From NCBI GenBank assembly GCA_016188575.1, contig JACPHN010000240.1, forward strand, positions 1 to 24,593: DNA of 24,593 nucleotides, read 5' to 3'. How positions within the stretch are numbered: the first letter of the stretch is position 1; each line of letters starts with the position of its first letter. A program made the position numbers and the translations under genes. The notes under the pieces were generated by a model. It had not been told where the DNA came from. It did no database searches and worked only from the letters and a program-made list of their open reading frames with translations. This document shows, in pieces, positions 15,131 to 23,968 of this stretch. The DNA is from Candidatus Schekmanbacteria bacterium (GTDB lineage: Bacteria; CSSED10-310; JACPHN01).

Positions 15131-15159
15131 TTGCGGCAATCGCACGGTCCTTGTAGAAC
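15131..15159 (+). promoter_or_regulatory. Possible sigma-70-like promoter before the CMD gene
   Basis: TTGCGG (15131-15136), 17-base spacer, TAGAAC (15154-15159). It matches the consensus at 3 and 4 of 6 positions and lies in the 204-bp gap before the next gene. Weak; offered only because nothing else in the gap looks like a promoter. Confidence 0.2.
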
Positions 15160-15294
15160 CTTATGATGCCGGCGAGCCGCGCGGTGCTTGTGTGAGCGCT
15201 GGGCCGGCGGCATTTGCGTGCCTGCCCCGCGACGAGCAGCGCCGGCGACTCGGATTCCGAGCACAACCGCATGTTTGATCTCAGGAGGGTTCGC

Positions 15295-16251
15295 ATGCCT
15301 CTGCCATCTTCGGTTCGAGGTTTCGCACTCTTAGTCATTGCCTGTGCCATCCTCTTGCTTTCCCCGCAGCCATCCCAGGCAAATCCAGATTTGACCCCGG
15401 CCGAGCTCCAGATGACCCAGCAGGACATCGCCGCGACGCTTGGCATGGTTCCGACGTTCTTCAAGATGTACCCGGAAGTCGCCCTGCCCGCGGCATGGGA
15501 GGTCTTCAAGGCCATTGCCCTGAGCCCCGAGACGGCGATCCCAGGTAAGTTCAAGGAGCTCATCGCCCTTGGCGTTTCGGCGCAAATTCCTTGCCGCTAT
15601 TGCGTTTACTTCCACACCCAGACCGCACGTCTCAACGGAGCAAGCGACGCCGAGATCCACGAAGCACTGGCGGAGGCGTCACTCACGCGGCTCTTCAGCA
15701 CGGTGATCAACGGCGCCGCACCGGACATGGCGAGCTTCCGGATGGAGATCGATGGGGTGGTCAAGAAGATCAAGGCCGACAGTGAGGCCGCCGCGGCCAA
15801 GACGACTGGTGCCGCTGCGCCGGCGGCACCTCCGGCCGAGATGATGGTTACCGATTCGGCTTCCGCGTACAAGGAAATGGAGAGCATGTTCGGCACCGTC
15901 CCGTCGTTCATGCGCCACTTCCCTGACGCTGCGGTGGCCGGCGCCTGGAAGCAGATGAAGCTCGTGGAGATGAACCCAAACGGCGCTGTTCCGCCAAAGT
16001 TCAAGTCGCTCATCTCGCTGGCAGTCGCGGCACAGATCCCCTGCGCTTACTGTGTCTACGCCGACGCCGAGCTCGCCAAGATCGACGGCACGACGCAGGC
16101 CGAGTTGGACGCGGCTGTCGCCGTGTCGGCTCTGGTGAGGCACTGGAGCACCTATCTCAACGGGCTGGCACTCGATGAGGACGCGTTTCGCAAAGAAGTC
16201 GATGGCATCGTGGACTTCCTGAAGAAGAAAACGGAAAGTACCAAGAAATAG
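15295..16251 (+). CDS. Exported protein with two AhpD/carboxymuconolactone-decarboxylase-like (CMD) domains
   Basis: 318 residues starting at 15295 behind AGGAGGG. A signal peptide (about residues 5-28, ending S-Q-A-N) directs it to the periplasm. Two homologous CMD repeats follow, joined by an Ala/Pro linker (about 168-186). Repeat one has P-C100-R-Y-C103-V-Y-F-H107, the full redox Cys pair with its His as in AhpD. Repeat two has P-C250-A-Y-C253-V-Y-A-D257, with the His replaced by Asp. Each repeat begins with an M-x-x-V/T-P-x-F segment. AhpD-type proteins reduce peroxides or organic hydroperoxides with thiol partners. An exported, duplicated version suggests a periplasmic antioxidant or thiol-redox role. 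One site may be catalytic and the other altered. The truncated haemoglobin follows 109 bases downstream. Confidence 0.85.
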   Translation: MPLPSSVRGFALLVIACAILLLSPQPSQANPDLTPAELQMTQQDIAATLGMVPTFFKMYPEVALPAAWEVFKAIALSPETAIPGKFKELIALGVSAQIPCRYCVYFHTQTARLNGASDAEIHEALAEASLTRLFSTVINGAAPDMASFRMEIDGVVKKIKADSEAAAAKTTGAAAPAAPPAEMMVTDSASAYKEMESMFGTVPSFMRHFPDAAVAGAWKQMKLVEMNPNGAVPPKFKSLISLAVAAQIPCAYCVYADAELAKIDGTTQAELDAAVAVSALVRHWSTYLNGLALDEDAFRKEVDGIVDFLKKKTESTKK

Positions 16252-16259
16252 CCACGTCC

Positions 16260-16282
16260 CCCCTGCCTGCTGCCGGCAGGGG
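16260..16282 (+). terminator. Hairpin after the CMD gene
   Basis: CCCCTGCC (16260-16267) pairs perfectly with GGCAGGGG (16275-16282) around a 7-base loop, 8 bases past the stop codon. There is no clear U-tract, so an imperfect terminator or 3'-stabilising stem. Confidence 0.45.
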
Positions 16283-16360
16283 CCATTCCTGCGGCACTGA
16301 CGCCGGAGGCCTGCCCATGGCTCCGCCGCCGGTGCCGCTCCGCCTTCGGAGTGCCAGGGT

Positions 16361-16747
16361 ATGAGCCAGCCGACGCCATTTGCACGTGTCGGGGGTGAAG
16401 AGGTATTGCGCACCATCATCGACGACTTCGTCGACCGCTGCTTTGCAGACGTGTGGATCGGCTTCTTGTTTCGCAACGCCAACCGGGCGCGCATCAAGAC
16501 ATTCGAGTACCAGCACGCGGCTGCCTTCCTGGGCGCTGGAACCGAGTACGAGGGGCGGCCGCTGGACGTCGCCCACGGGCGGCACCACATCGCCGGCGGA
16601 CAGTTCATGCGGCGCCTGCAGATTCTGCGCGAAACGCTCGACGATCACGGCGTACCGCCACCCGTGCGCGACGCCTGGATCGAGCACAATGAGTCGCTGC
16701 GAGCAGTGATTACTCGGGATCTGGGGGCGGTCTGCCACCAGCCCTAG
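16361..16747 (+). CDS. Truncated haemoglobin
   Basis: A 128-residue 2-on-2 globin that binds haem and O2 or NO. Seen: F-A-R-V-G-G-E-E-V-L-R at the N-terminus (the A/B helix start of truncated globins), a Y-Q-H-A-A-A-F-L-G segment (E helix), Y-E-G-R-P-L-D-V-A-H72 with His72 as the proximal haem ligand, and I-A-G-G-Q-F-M-R-R-L (G helix). The length is standard for the family. The ribosome site is weak (CCAGGG). It lies between an antioxidant-like CMD protein and a CoA-transferase. A role in NO/peroxide detoxification is inferred from the neighbour, not shown. Confidence 0.83.
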   Translation: MSQPTPFARVGGEEVLRTIIDDFVDRCFADVWIGFLFRNANRARIKTFEYQHAAAFLGAGTEYEGRPLDVAHGRHHIAGGQFMRRLQILRETLDDHGVPPPVRDAWIEHNESLRAVITRDLGAVCHQP

Positions 16748-16903
16748 TTCGAGCACCCAAATCCTGCCGAGGTGAGGCGAGCCGGCTTTCCCGTTCCCTT
16801 GCAGGCTGATATCATCACCGCTGCCGGTGCTGAGACCGAACCCCTGGCGAGGAGGCCGCCGCCTGGTCGCGAAGCCCCCCGCGAATCTAACCGGGAGATG
16901 CCG

Positions 16904-18433
16904 ATGACGTCGTTGCGCGATCGCATCGAAAACGCCTATATCTGGGATCGAGTCGTGCCCGTTGAGGAGGCGGTGAAGCACATTGGCGACCGCTCGGTGG
17001 TTGCCATCAGCGGCTTCACCAAGTCAGGCGAACCCAAGGTCACCATTCCGGCGCTGGCTCGGCACTTCGAGCAGAGCTCGCCGAACGCTCGCATCGCCCT
17101 CTTTTCCGGCGCATCGCTGTCCGACGAGGTCGAGAATCCGCTCGCCGCCTTCATCGGCAAGCGCGGCCCATACATGTCCTCGCCCGCGTCCCGAAAGCTG
17201 ATTCACGCCGGGAAGATGGACTTCACCGACGTCCATCTGTCGACATTCGCCCGCAACTTGATGTACGGGTTCTACGGAGAGATCGACGTCGCAATAGTTG
17301 AGGCGTCGCGCATCAGGCCTGATGGCTCTGTCGTCCTCTCTTCCTCCGTCGGAATCTCGGCGGAAGCGCTGGTCAAGGCGCGGAAAATCATCCTCGAGGT
17401 CAACACCGCGATCCCCGACTACACGGGCTTTCACGACATCACCATTCCCGCCTTGCATCCGCACGTCGGCTGGCCTATCCCGATCACCAACGTCAGCGAC
17501 CGGGTCGGCACCCCATACGTTCAGATCGATCCGCGCAAAGTCGTGGCGGTCGTCGAGTCCCGGGTCCCCGATTATGGAGTAGCGTTCAAGCAAACCTCGG
17601 CGACAGACGAGCGAATCGCGGAAAACGTCATCGATTTCCTGATGCGCTGCCAGCAATGGCTAAACTGGGGGAAACGCATTCCCCCGATCCAATCCGGCGT
17701 GGGCAATGTTGCCAACGCCATTATTAGCGAGCTCTATCGCTCGCCCTTCCAGAAGATCCGGTTCTGGACGGAGGTCTTTCAGGACGGCATGCTGGGCTTC
17801 GTGGAGGACGACCTCAAGTTCGAGTGCGCGTCGGCGACCGCGGTTTCCTTTTCGGAAAGAGGCCGCGAGCGATTCCTGCATGACTTCGCCCGCTGCCGCG
17901 ATCGCATTGTGCTGCGGCCGATGTGGGTATCCAACTGTGCGGAGCTCATCGCTCGGCTGTTTGTCATCAGCATGAATACGCCAATCGAAGTCGATATTTA
18001 CGGGCACGTGAACTCCACGCACATCGACGGCTCCAAGGTCATCAATGGCCTGGGCGGCTCGGGTGACTTCTTCCGCAACGCCTACGTGAGCATTGTCCAC
18101 ACGCCATCGGTGCGCCGCTTGAAGGACGGACGCACGGTAAGCTGCATCCTGCCGTACGTCCGCCACATCGACCACACCGAGCACGATATCAAGTGCATAG
18201 TCACCGAGCAGGGTTACGCGCTCAATACGGAGATCCGCTCCGCCCGCAAGCGCGCCGAGGACATCATCGACAAGTGCGCGCACCCGTATTTCCGTCCGCT
18301 CCTGCGCGACTACTTGCAGCACGCCGGGGGCGGCGACGAACCGCGCACCACGGACATGAAGGTGCTGCAGGACTGGTGGACCGAGTACGCGGCTGCCTGC
18401 AGGAGCTTCGCCGGCGAGGTCGACGCGGACTGA
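16904..18433 (+). CDS. Class I CoA-transferase / acetyl-CoA hydrolase family (succinyl-CoA:acetate type)
   Basis: 509 residues; start 16904 has a GGGAG site 7 bases upstream, better than ATG 16898 with no spacing. It transfers CoA between carboxylic acids through a glutamyl-CoA thioester. Seen: S-G-F-T-K-S-G near the N-terminus, the block F-W-T-E-V-F-Q-D-G with Glu290 as the likely catalytic residue (matching the active Glu of AarC-type enzymes, position 294), and N-G-L-G-G-S-G-D-F-F-R-N-A-Y with the G-x-G-G oxyanion/CoA loop. Also V-T-E-Q-G-Y-A near the C-terminus. Length and motif order match Cat1/AarC enzymes, which act on succinyl-CoA and acetate. Exact acyl preference cannot be read. It stands alone, with no other acetate-metabolism gene around. 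Confidence 0.88.
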   Translation: MTSLRDRIENAYIWDRVVPVEEAVKHIGDRSVVAISGFTKSGEPKVTIPALARHFEQSSPNARIALFSGASLSDEVENPLAAFIGKRGPYMSSPASRKLIHAGKMDFTDVHLSTFARNLMYGFYGEIDVAIVEASRIRPDGSVVLSSSVGISAEALVKARKIILEVNTAIPDYTGFHDITIPALHPHVGWPIPITNVSDRVGTPYVQIDPRKVVAVVESRVPDYGVAFKQTSATDERIAENVIDFLMRCQQWLNWGKRIPPIQSGVGNVANAIISELYRSPFQKIRFWTEVFQDGMLGFVEDDLKFECASATAVSFSERGRERFLHDFARCRDRIVLRPMWVSNCAELIARLFVISMNTPIEVDIYGHVNSTHIDGSKVINGLGGSGDFFRNAYVSIVHTPSVRRLKDGRTVSCILPYVRHIDHTEHDIKCIVTEQGYALNTEIRSARKRAEDIIDKCAHPYFRPLLRDYLQHAGGGDEPRTTDMKVLQDWWTEYAAACRSFAGEVDAD

Positions 18434-18641
18434 GCCGATACACATTGAAGGGCGGGGTTTCGGACCGGCTGACGAAGGGCGGACTGGCGGCATTAGCGAC
18501 AATTGTTTGACAATTACAGATACATCGGTCACTCTATCTTCATTAGCCTCGCCCATCATGGAGGCTTGCGCTGGATCAACCGCCGAGCTCCGACGCCATC
18601 GCCCGCTATGGCGGCTCCGGCAAGAAGAAAGGACAGGCGAA

Positions 18642-20342
18642 ATGAAGATCAGTCCGGGAGAGAACCGGGGCGCATCACTACAGACGTACGTGGACGTGCT
18701 CAGGGCGGAGGCGGAGCGCCCCTGCGGCGGCGCCGCATCGACTCCTCCCGCCACCGTTGCGGACCGTTTTGAAGATGCGGCCCTTCCCCATGGGCGTGGG
18801 CCAGGTCAGGCGCCCGCTCGCGTCCTCGACATGGAGAACCCGCTTGGTCAAACCCCGGCACTCGGCGGGCTCTCGCCCCGGGCGGATTCGGCCACGACAG
18901 CGCGGCACGCGGAGGCGAATCAGGATGGCGATCACCTGATAGGCGCCGCTACATTCGCAAAGCTGAGGGCGGTCACGGAGGGTGTCCTGACAGGACCACA
19001 GCCGCTCGTCTCTGGCCACGTGAGTTGGGAGACCACGAGCGACGCCCCGTTGCACCCGCTCGCCGCTCACATTCTGGTCGAGCTGACGAGCACCCGCACC
19101 GCGCTCGTCCGGCGCACCGTTGCCCCGAGTCTGACGGCCACGGGGCGCGCCGCCGAGGCGCGCGCCGAGCTGAGCCTGGGCGACAGCCTCAGCGCCGCGC
19201 TGCCGCCCCTCCCCACCGCCGCCGCGCTCAGCCGCGCGCTGGCATGCGCCCCTGGCGCCAGCACCTCCGACGTTCTCCCCATCGACGACAGAGGGAACAA
19301 GCACGACGGCGAGAAATTCGTCGTCTACCCCGACGGTCGTATGGAGCCGTACGATGAGGAGCGCCACCGCGATATCGACGCTCTCCACCACACCAACGGC
19401 ATCAATACCGATCTCGATGGCCCGGAGCCGGACGACGGGGCGATTGGCGAGGCCCGCATGATCGCCAGGCGCGAGCAGAAGCCCGTCATCCTCACGTACA
19501 ACGCCACCAGCCCCTACGACGAGGACCGGGGCGCAGGACCGCTGAGCATCGATGTGGGTGACGTGCTCCAGTCCATCGCGGACATCTACGACCCACTGCA
19601 GCTACGCGCCGTGGCCACGGGTGGGAGACTGGGCAATAAGGCCGTCCTCGCGCAGGCCGACAACATGGTCGACGCCTCGCGCAAGGACGAGGGAACCACC
19701 TTTATCGGCTATAGCCACGGCGGAGGCGTCATGCACAGCGCGGCTTGGGTAGCGTCTTGCCGCATCTTCGGCGAGGAGTGGGCAATGAGCTACAGCGCCC
19801 ACGGCGACCCGGTGCGCGCTACCATCGAGGCGCAGCAGCACAGCGAGCAACGCATGAGCAAGATCCGCGTGGTGACGGTTGGCGGCGCGCCGGGGTCGCC
19901 GGTGGGGCCGGCGCTGATGGCGGTCAGCGGTGGCGCGGCGGTGGGCGCGGTATTTGGGGGCACCACGGGAGCTCTGGTGGGCGGCGCAGTCGCCGGTCCC
20001 GGCGGAGCATTGGCTGGCGGCGCGGTGGGCGCGACGACGGGCGCAGCGGCGGGCGGGGCAGCCGGTGGGCTGGTCGCGGCGCCGTTTGTCGCCGGCGGAC
20101 TGTTCGGCGCGGCGTGGCCACCCGGAACCAGGCACGAGCACATCACCAACACGCGCGACCCTGTCCCCGGTCTGTTTGGGTACAACGCCTTCCTCCTTGA
20201 CCCGCGTGAAGCGATCCGCGAAGAAACCGGACACGACGTGGCACTTCTCCCCGAGAACGAACGCGTGCATGTGGTTGCGGACGACAGCAACCCTCACGAT
20301 ATCCATTCGACCTATCAGAACCGCCTGGCAGACGAAGCCTGA
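18642..20342 (+). CDS. Putative effector: conserved N-terminal module plus lipase-like alpha/beta-hydrolase with glycine zipper
   Basis: 566 residues; ATG 18642 follows AAAGGA. Residues 1 to about 125 match the N-terminus of the next gene residue by residue, for example M-K-I-S-P-G-E-N-R-G-A versus M-R-I-G-P-G-Q-N-I-G-A, so this is a shared delivery or adaptor module. The C-terminal part (about 260-566) has a nucleophile elbow G-Y-S358-H-G, an acid candidate in T-R-D506-P-V-P-G and His555 in D-I-H-S-T-Y, the Ser-Asp-His order of lipases and type VI lipase effectors. Between Ser and Asp sits a Gly/Ala zipper (about 421-490), likely membrane-inserting. No signal peptide is seen. No VgrG, PAAR or other delivery gene is in view, so export route and target (phospholipid inferred) are open. 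Confidence 0.6.
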   Translation: MKISPGENRGASLQTYVDVLRAEAERPCGGAASTPPATVADRFEDAALPHGRGPGQAPARVLDMENPLGQTPALGGLSPRADSATTARHAEANQDGDHLIGAATFAKLRAVTEGVLTGPQPLVSGHVSWETTSDAPLHPLAAHILVELTSTRTALVRRTVAPSLTATGRAAEARAELSLGDSLSAALPPLPTAAALSRALACAPGASTSDVLPIDDRGNKHDGEKFVVYPDGRMEPYDEERHRDIDALHHTNGINTDLDGPEPDDGAIGEARMIARREQKPVILTYNATSPYDEDRGAGPLSIDVGDVLQSIADIYDPLQLRAVATGGRLGNKAVLAQADNMVDASRKDEGTTFIGYSHGGGVMHSAAWVASCRIFGEEWAMSYSAHGDPVRATIEAQQHSEQRMSKIRVVTVGGAPGSPVGPALMAVSGGAAVGAVFGGTTGALVGGAVAGPGGALAGGAVGATTGAAAGGAAGGLVAAPFVAGGLFGAAWPPGTRHEHITNTRDPVPGLFGYNAFLLDPREAIREETGHDVALLPENERVHVVADDSNPHDIHSTYQNRLADEA

Positions 20343-20350
20343 CAGCACCC

Positions 20351-20372
20351 GGGGCGCGAAAGCGAGCGCCCC
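20351..20372 (+). terminator. Hairpin between the two effector-like genes
   Basis: GGGGCGC (20351-20357) pairs with GCGCCCC (20366-20372) around an 8-base loop, 8 bases past the first stop codon. No U-tract; the next gene is 36 bases on, so partial termination or attenuation is more likely than a full stop. Confidence 0.4.
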
Positions 20373-20408
20373 GACCCTCCGTCGCGAACGAGAAAAGGAG
20401 ACCCGAAC

Positions 20409-21806
20409 ATGAGAATCGGCCCGGGACAAAACATTGGCGCAGCAGTGCAGGCGCAGGTGGATGCCGTCAAGGGAGAGGCGGAGCGGCAGCAGAGCGCCGC
20501 CGCGGCGCCGCCCGCCGGCGCTGCGGATCATTTTGTGGATGCGGCGCGTCTCGACGCCGCCGGCGCTACCCTACCGAACGCTCGCGCTCTGGACTTGGGG
20601 AGCCCACTCGGCGCAGTCCCAACAGCCGCCGAGCTGCAATCGCGCGCAGCCTCGGCCGCGGCAGCAGGGCGCGACCAGGTGAAGGCCGATGTCGACCACC
20701 TGCTGGAGTCCGAAGCGGTTGCCAAGCTGAAAGCGGTCGTGGAACCGGCGCTGGAGAGACTGCAGCCGGTTGTCTTCAGCGCCGAAGGCTGGGGCGCCTC
20801 GATCGGCGTCGACGACGGCAAGCATCCGCGCCCGTTCGGCTACGGTGAAAAGAAGGACACCATCGTCGAAAGTGACAAGCAGTGGCACAGCACCACAAAG
20901 CATGAGCGAGCATCGATTGGTGGGCACGGGGGTCCCGAAATCGTGACGAAAGACTTCACGACGACGGAGGAGCACGGCATTCACGGCAGGCTGTTCGGAG
21001 AAGCGGACGGTCAGACGGTGAGCGCGGCGATTGGCGCGGAATTCGAGGCGGGGAAAAAGACCACTGTGGAAGATCATCGCGGCGGCTCGACCACCGAGAC
21101 CTTTGGCGGCACGCGAGGGCGCGTCTACGGCGAGGCGGGCGTGTTCGGCCAAACGCTGGGCGCCGAGGGCTTCGCCGGCGTGGATCACTTCCAGGAAACG
21201 GGCGCAGAGAAGGACGGTGACGAGTCCTGGACGGCGCTCAAGCAACAGGCGTGGGGGGGAGCACGTGGAGTCGCCAAGGTCCACACGGGCCCCACAATAT
21301 CGGCCCAGGGGCGCGGCGAAGTCGGTGCGGGGTATCGCTTCGAGGTCACGCAACATGCTCCCATCGGCGGCGAAGAGGCGGGCGGTCTCGGCGCTGTCCA
21401 GCGCGTCGCGTTCGACGTCTTCGTGGGCGCGAGTGCCGAGGTCGAGGGTAATGCGGGGCTAACCGGCGCAGGCGCCAAAGTCGAGACCTTTGCGGGCCTG
21501 CGCCTGGGCGTGGAAGAACGCGCCTCGCTCGCTGCGGATGGCACCGAGCTCGTGGGAGGAATGGGCCGGGTCGAGGGCTGGGTCGGCGTTGGCGCCAAGG
21601 CCGAGGGAAAGGTAGGCGTCGACTGGGAGCACGGAAGAGTAGACGCCAAAGGCTCGGTCGGAGCGGCGCTCGGCGCCGGTGGCTCACTGGATATCGGCGT
21701 CACCATTGCTGGCGAAGAGGTGCTCAACAAGACCGTCGGAGAGGGCGAACCGGACGCTACCGACAAAAAGACTCTGACGACTTTCCCGCGCCCGCCCAAG
21801 CCGTGA
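20409..21806 (+). CDS. Gly-rich repeat protein with the same N-terminal module as its neighbour
   Basis: 465 residues; ATG 20409 has an AAGGAG site 8 bases upstream. Residues 1 to about 125 are homologous to the upstream protein, including a shared helix (D-H-L...A-K-L-K/R-A-V). The remainder is unlike it: a repetitive beta-rich sequence in which G-A/E-V/A-G-x-G patterns recur (E-A-G-V-F-G, G-V-G-A-K-A-E-G-K-V-G-V and similar) and A-E/K alternation is frequent. It has few hydrophobic stretches, no Cys and no transmembrane helix. I do not recognise an enzymatic fold. Such glycine-rich beta repeats occur in polymorphic toxin proteins and in pore-forming or adhesive proteins. It could be a second effector, a partner or a neutraliser of the upstream lipase. 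The shared N-terminus points to the same delivery machinery. Confidence 0.6.
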   Translation: MRIGPGQNIGAAVQAQVDAVKGEAERQQSAAAAPPAGAADHFVDAARLDAAGATLPNARALDLGSPLGAVPTAAELQSRAASAAAAGRDQVKADVDHLLESEAVAKLKAVVEPALERLQPVVFSAEGWGASIGVDDGKHPRPFGYGEKKDTIVESDKQWHSTTKHERASIGGHGGPEIVTKDFTTTEEHGIHGRLFGEADGQTVSAAIGAEFEAGKKTTVEDHRGGSTTETFGGTRGRVYGEAGVFGQTLGAEGFAGVDHFQETGAEKDGDESWTALKQQAWGGARGVAKVHTGPTISAQGRGEVGAGYRFEVTQHAPIGGEEAGGLGAVQRVAFDVFVGASAEVEGNAGLTGAGAKVETFAGLRLGVEERASLAADGTELVGGMGRVEGWVGVGAKAEGKVGVDWEHGRVDAKGSVGAALGAGGSLDIGVTIAGEEVLNKTVGEGEPDATDKKTLTTFPRPPKP

Positions 21807-21965
21807 GTCAACCGGCGGCGGTCGCCTGTTAGCCAGCGGGGCTCGGATCGGGTGCGGCGGCATGAACATCGGTTGCTCGCGGTCCGCGCCCGGGCAACTG
21901 GACAAAAACGGCCCGGACGGGAATGCTGGAATTGTTAGAATAGCATCCAGCGCCGGAGCCGAGCC

Positions 21966-23060
21966 ATGTTCGATGGAGCCAGTGCTACGCCGAAACCCTC
22001 CGAGAGACAACCGCGATGGGATCGACTCTCCACAGTGCGGAATCTCGTCGCCTCTGAACGAGCTCGACCCGAGCTCGTTCAGAGGCGACAGCTCGGGGCG
22101 CACAGCGGCGTGCCGCGTTCGACGTTGCCACACTGGCTCGCCCGCAAGCGGAGTCTCGATGCCGATCCGCGCGTACACGAATTCTTCGAATCGCTTCAGG
22201 GACTTGCCTTCGTCCACCGACTTGTGGCCGCGGCGCACGTCACCTGCAAACAGGTCGGCCTCTGTGGCGTACGGCTCGTGAGCCTCTTTCTGCGCCTGAC
22301 TCGACTGGACCGCGTGGTGCCCGCCTCTGTCGGCTCCCAGCATGCGGTGGCTCGCGCCATCGCGGAGCTCATTGTCCAGTTTGGCGATGCCGAACGCAAA
22401 CGGCTGCGTCGACCAAGCCCCAGCGGTTCATCACGGTGGCCCAGGATGAGACCTTCCATCCGCCGCCTTGCCTGGTGAGCATCGAGCCCGTCTCGCACTT
22501 CATTCTTTTGGCGCGCTACTCGGAGAAGCGCGACGCCGTGAGCTGGGGCGACAAGATGCGAACGGCTACCTGCGACCTCGATGTTGGCATCGTGCCGGCC
22601 GTCAGCGACGAAGCCAATGGGTTGCTTGCGCACGCGCCCGGCGAACGGATCGCCAAAGCCGACATCGATTGGTGGCACGACGCGCTACTGGAGGACCCGG
22701 AGGGGGTGAACAAAGTGATTCGGGCGCTGCGCTATCGCCTCGATCATAGCCACGGAGAGACTCGGCGGATGATCAAAGAGCACCTGACCTACGTCGAAAA
22801 CCACCGACATCAGATGCGCTATGCCACCTATCGTGCCCGCCACCTTCCGATCGGCAGCGGGGTGCAGGAAGGCGCCTGCAAGACCCTGGTCACGCAGCGC
22901 CTGAAGCGCTCAAGAATGAGCTGGCGAATCCCGGGCGGCCAGGCAATCCTGACAATGCGCTCATGGAACCAGTCGAATCGATTCGAGGTCGCCTTCCAGG
23001 AGCTTCTGTCCCGATTCCAACGCCCATTTACGGGCGTCGGACGGATCGGCTTTACACTGT
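21966..23060 (+). pseudogene. Transposase remnant (ISKra4-like), frameshifted and internally deleted
   Basis: The N-terminal part is in one frame (21966 to about 22420). It has G-V-P-R-S-T-L-P-H-W-L-A-R-K (helix-turn-helix-like) and V-H-E-F-F-E-S-L-Q-G-L-A-F-V-H-R-L. The sequence continues in a second frame from about 22425 with Q-D-E-T-F-H-P, then S-D-E-A-N-G-L-L-A-H, and ends with the conserved C-terminal block P-I-G-S-G-V-Q-E-G-A-C-K and R-L-K-R-S-R-M-S-W. The break between the two frames shows it is dead. Remembered relatives have a few hundred more residues between S-D-E-A-x-G-L-L-A-H and the C-terminal block, so a middle segment seems deleted. The open frame continues to 23296, but homology stops near 23060. 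No clear terminal inverted repeats or target duplication were found. Confidence 0.75.
22047..22089. repeat. 20-bp perfect inverted repeat with 3-base loop
   Basis: The left arm 22047-22066 is perfectly complementary to the right arm 22070-22089; the loop is ACC (22067-22069). It sits inside the degraded transposase N-terminal frame, where it adds residues not expected from the family. A GC-rich 20-bp stem is an exceptional cruciform or hairpin structure. Confidence 0.9.
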
Positions 23061-23569
23061 GGGTTGCCACCAATCGACAGACCCGCTCCATGAGCGGCTC
23101 GGGGGCACCCAGGTCGGCTACAGGTGAAGCAGAAGCTCCGACATTCGTCCGATGCCAGTTTTTCCTGAGCAGGTACACTGGTTGCGCTACTCGTGGGTCA
23201 ATCGCGCCCCCTACGGGTGTTGCGTCGCATGCCCCCAACCTCACCTCGTTGCACGAGCGATGTCAGCAGGAAATGCCTTGCCGGATACCGGGGTAAACCA
23301 CGCGCCCCTGGGAAGAGCGAAAGACCACGTTTGTACGGAATCGAGCGGCCAGTGTTCCAGCACCAATCGATTGACAGTCACTCTGCAACGGACGCGGCCG
23401 ATTTCTGACATTGGGAACGCAACGTAACAACCCCTCGGGGGGCTCGGGTGCAATGCAAATGCCGCCCACGCCAGCTTTCCGGCGTCGGCGCCGGACTGGT
23501 GGGTTACTGGAAGCCCTGTCTACGCTTGTTCAGCCTGTGAGAGGATACCACGTAGCATGGTCTACCGCA
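23061..23569. other. 509-bp gap without a recognisable gene
   Basis: Lies between the transposase remnant and the immunity gene. It has only chance ORFs. A small hairpin CCGCTC/GAGCGG (23083-23088, 23092-23097) is visible near the end of the transposase homology. The left part may be leftover mobile-element DNA. GC content begins to fall towards the right end. Confidence 0.5.
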
Positions 23570-23959
23570 TCACGGAGGCGGCTCACAACGCCAATCCCAG
23601 TTCGCATGCCGGCGAATAAGATCGATAAAATCCGGGCCGGCCAGAATAATTCCGTGATCGTTGTCGACAAGTAGCGCGGGATCGTCTGCCACTGTGAACA
23701 TAATCGCCCTGCACAGCTCTATGTCTGAGAAGTCAACGCTGTAAAGTACTGGCTTCTCAATCAGTGAACATATATGGCATAGTGCGTCATTTTCTATCTC
23801 ATTCAGAATGTCATCGTCTCTTGACACGTACGCTCTTGATACTCCGGATTCTACTACCCAGTTCGTTGGTGATGTGTGATGAACTGTGAATAAGGTTGAT
23901 AGCCTAGTTTCGATTTCATGGTTATATTCGCGGGGGGCAATTATAACAACAGATTCCAT
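23570..23959 (-). CDS. Putative immunity protein of a polymorphic toxin
   Basis: A small acidic protein of 129 residues. ATG 23959 has a good AGGAG site and begins 9 bases after the toxin gene stop codon, the classic arrangement of a toxin and its immunity gene. Seen: many Asp/Glu (I-L-N-E-I-E-N-D, V-D-F-S-D-I-E-L-C, A-D-D-P-A-L-L-V-D-N-D-H-G) and W-D-W near the C-terminus; no signal peptide or transmembrane helix, so cytoplasmic. I do not recognise a named family. The gene is visibly AT-richer than the rest of the window, as is the toxin tip upstream. Acting as inhibitor of the adjacent nuclease-like domain is inferred from position, size and charge. Confidence 0.68.
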   Translation of the reverse strand: MESVVIIAPREYNHEIETRLSTLFTVHHTSPTNWVVESGVSRAYVSRDDDILNEIENDALCHICSLIEKPVLYSVDFSDIELCRAIMFTVADDPALLVDNDHGIILAGPDFIDLIRRHANWDWRCEPPP

Positions 23960-23968
23960 TACAGGCTC

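Noticed and set aside
23061-23296. Extending the transposase to the stop codon at 23296
   Set aside because: Similarity to the family ends near 23060; the rest reads as random sequence.
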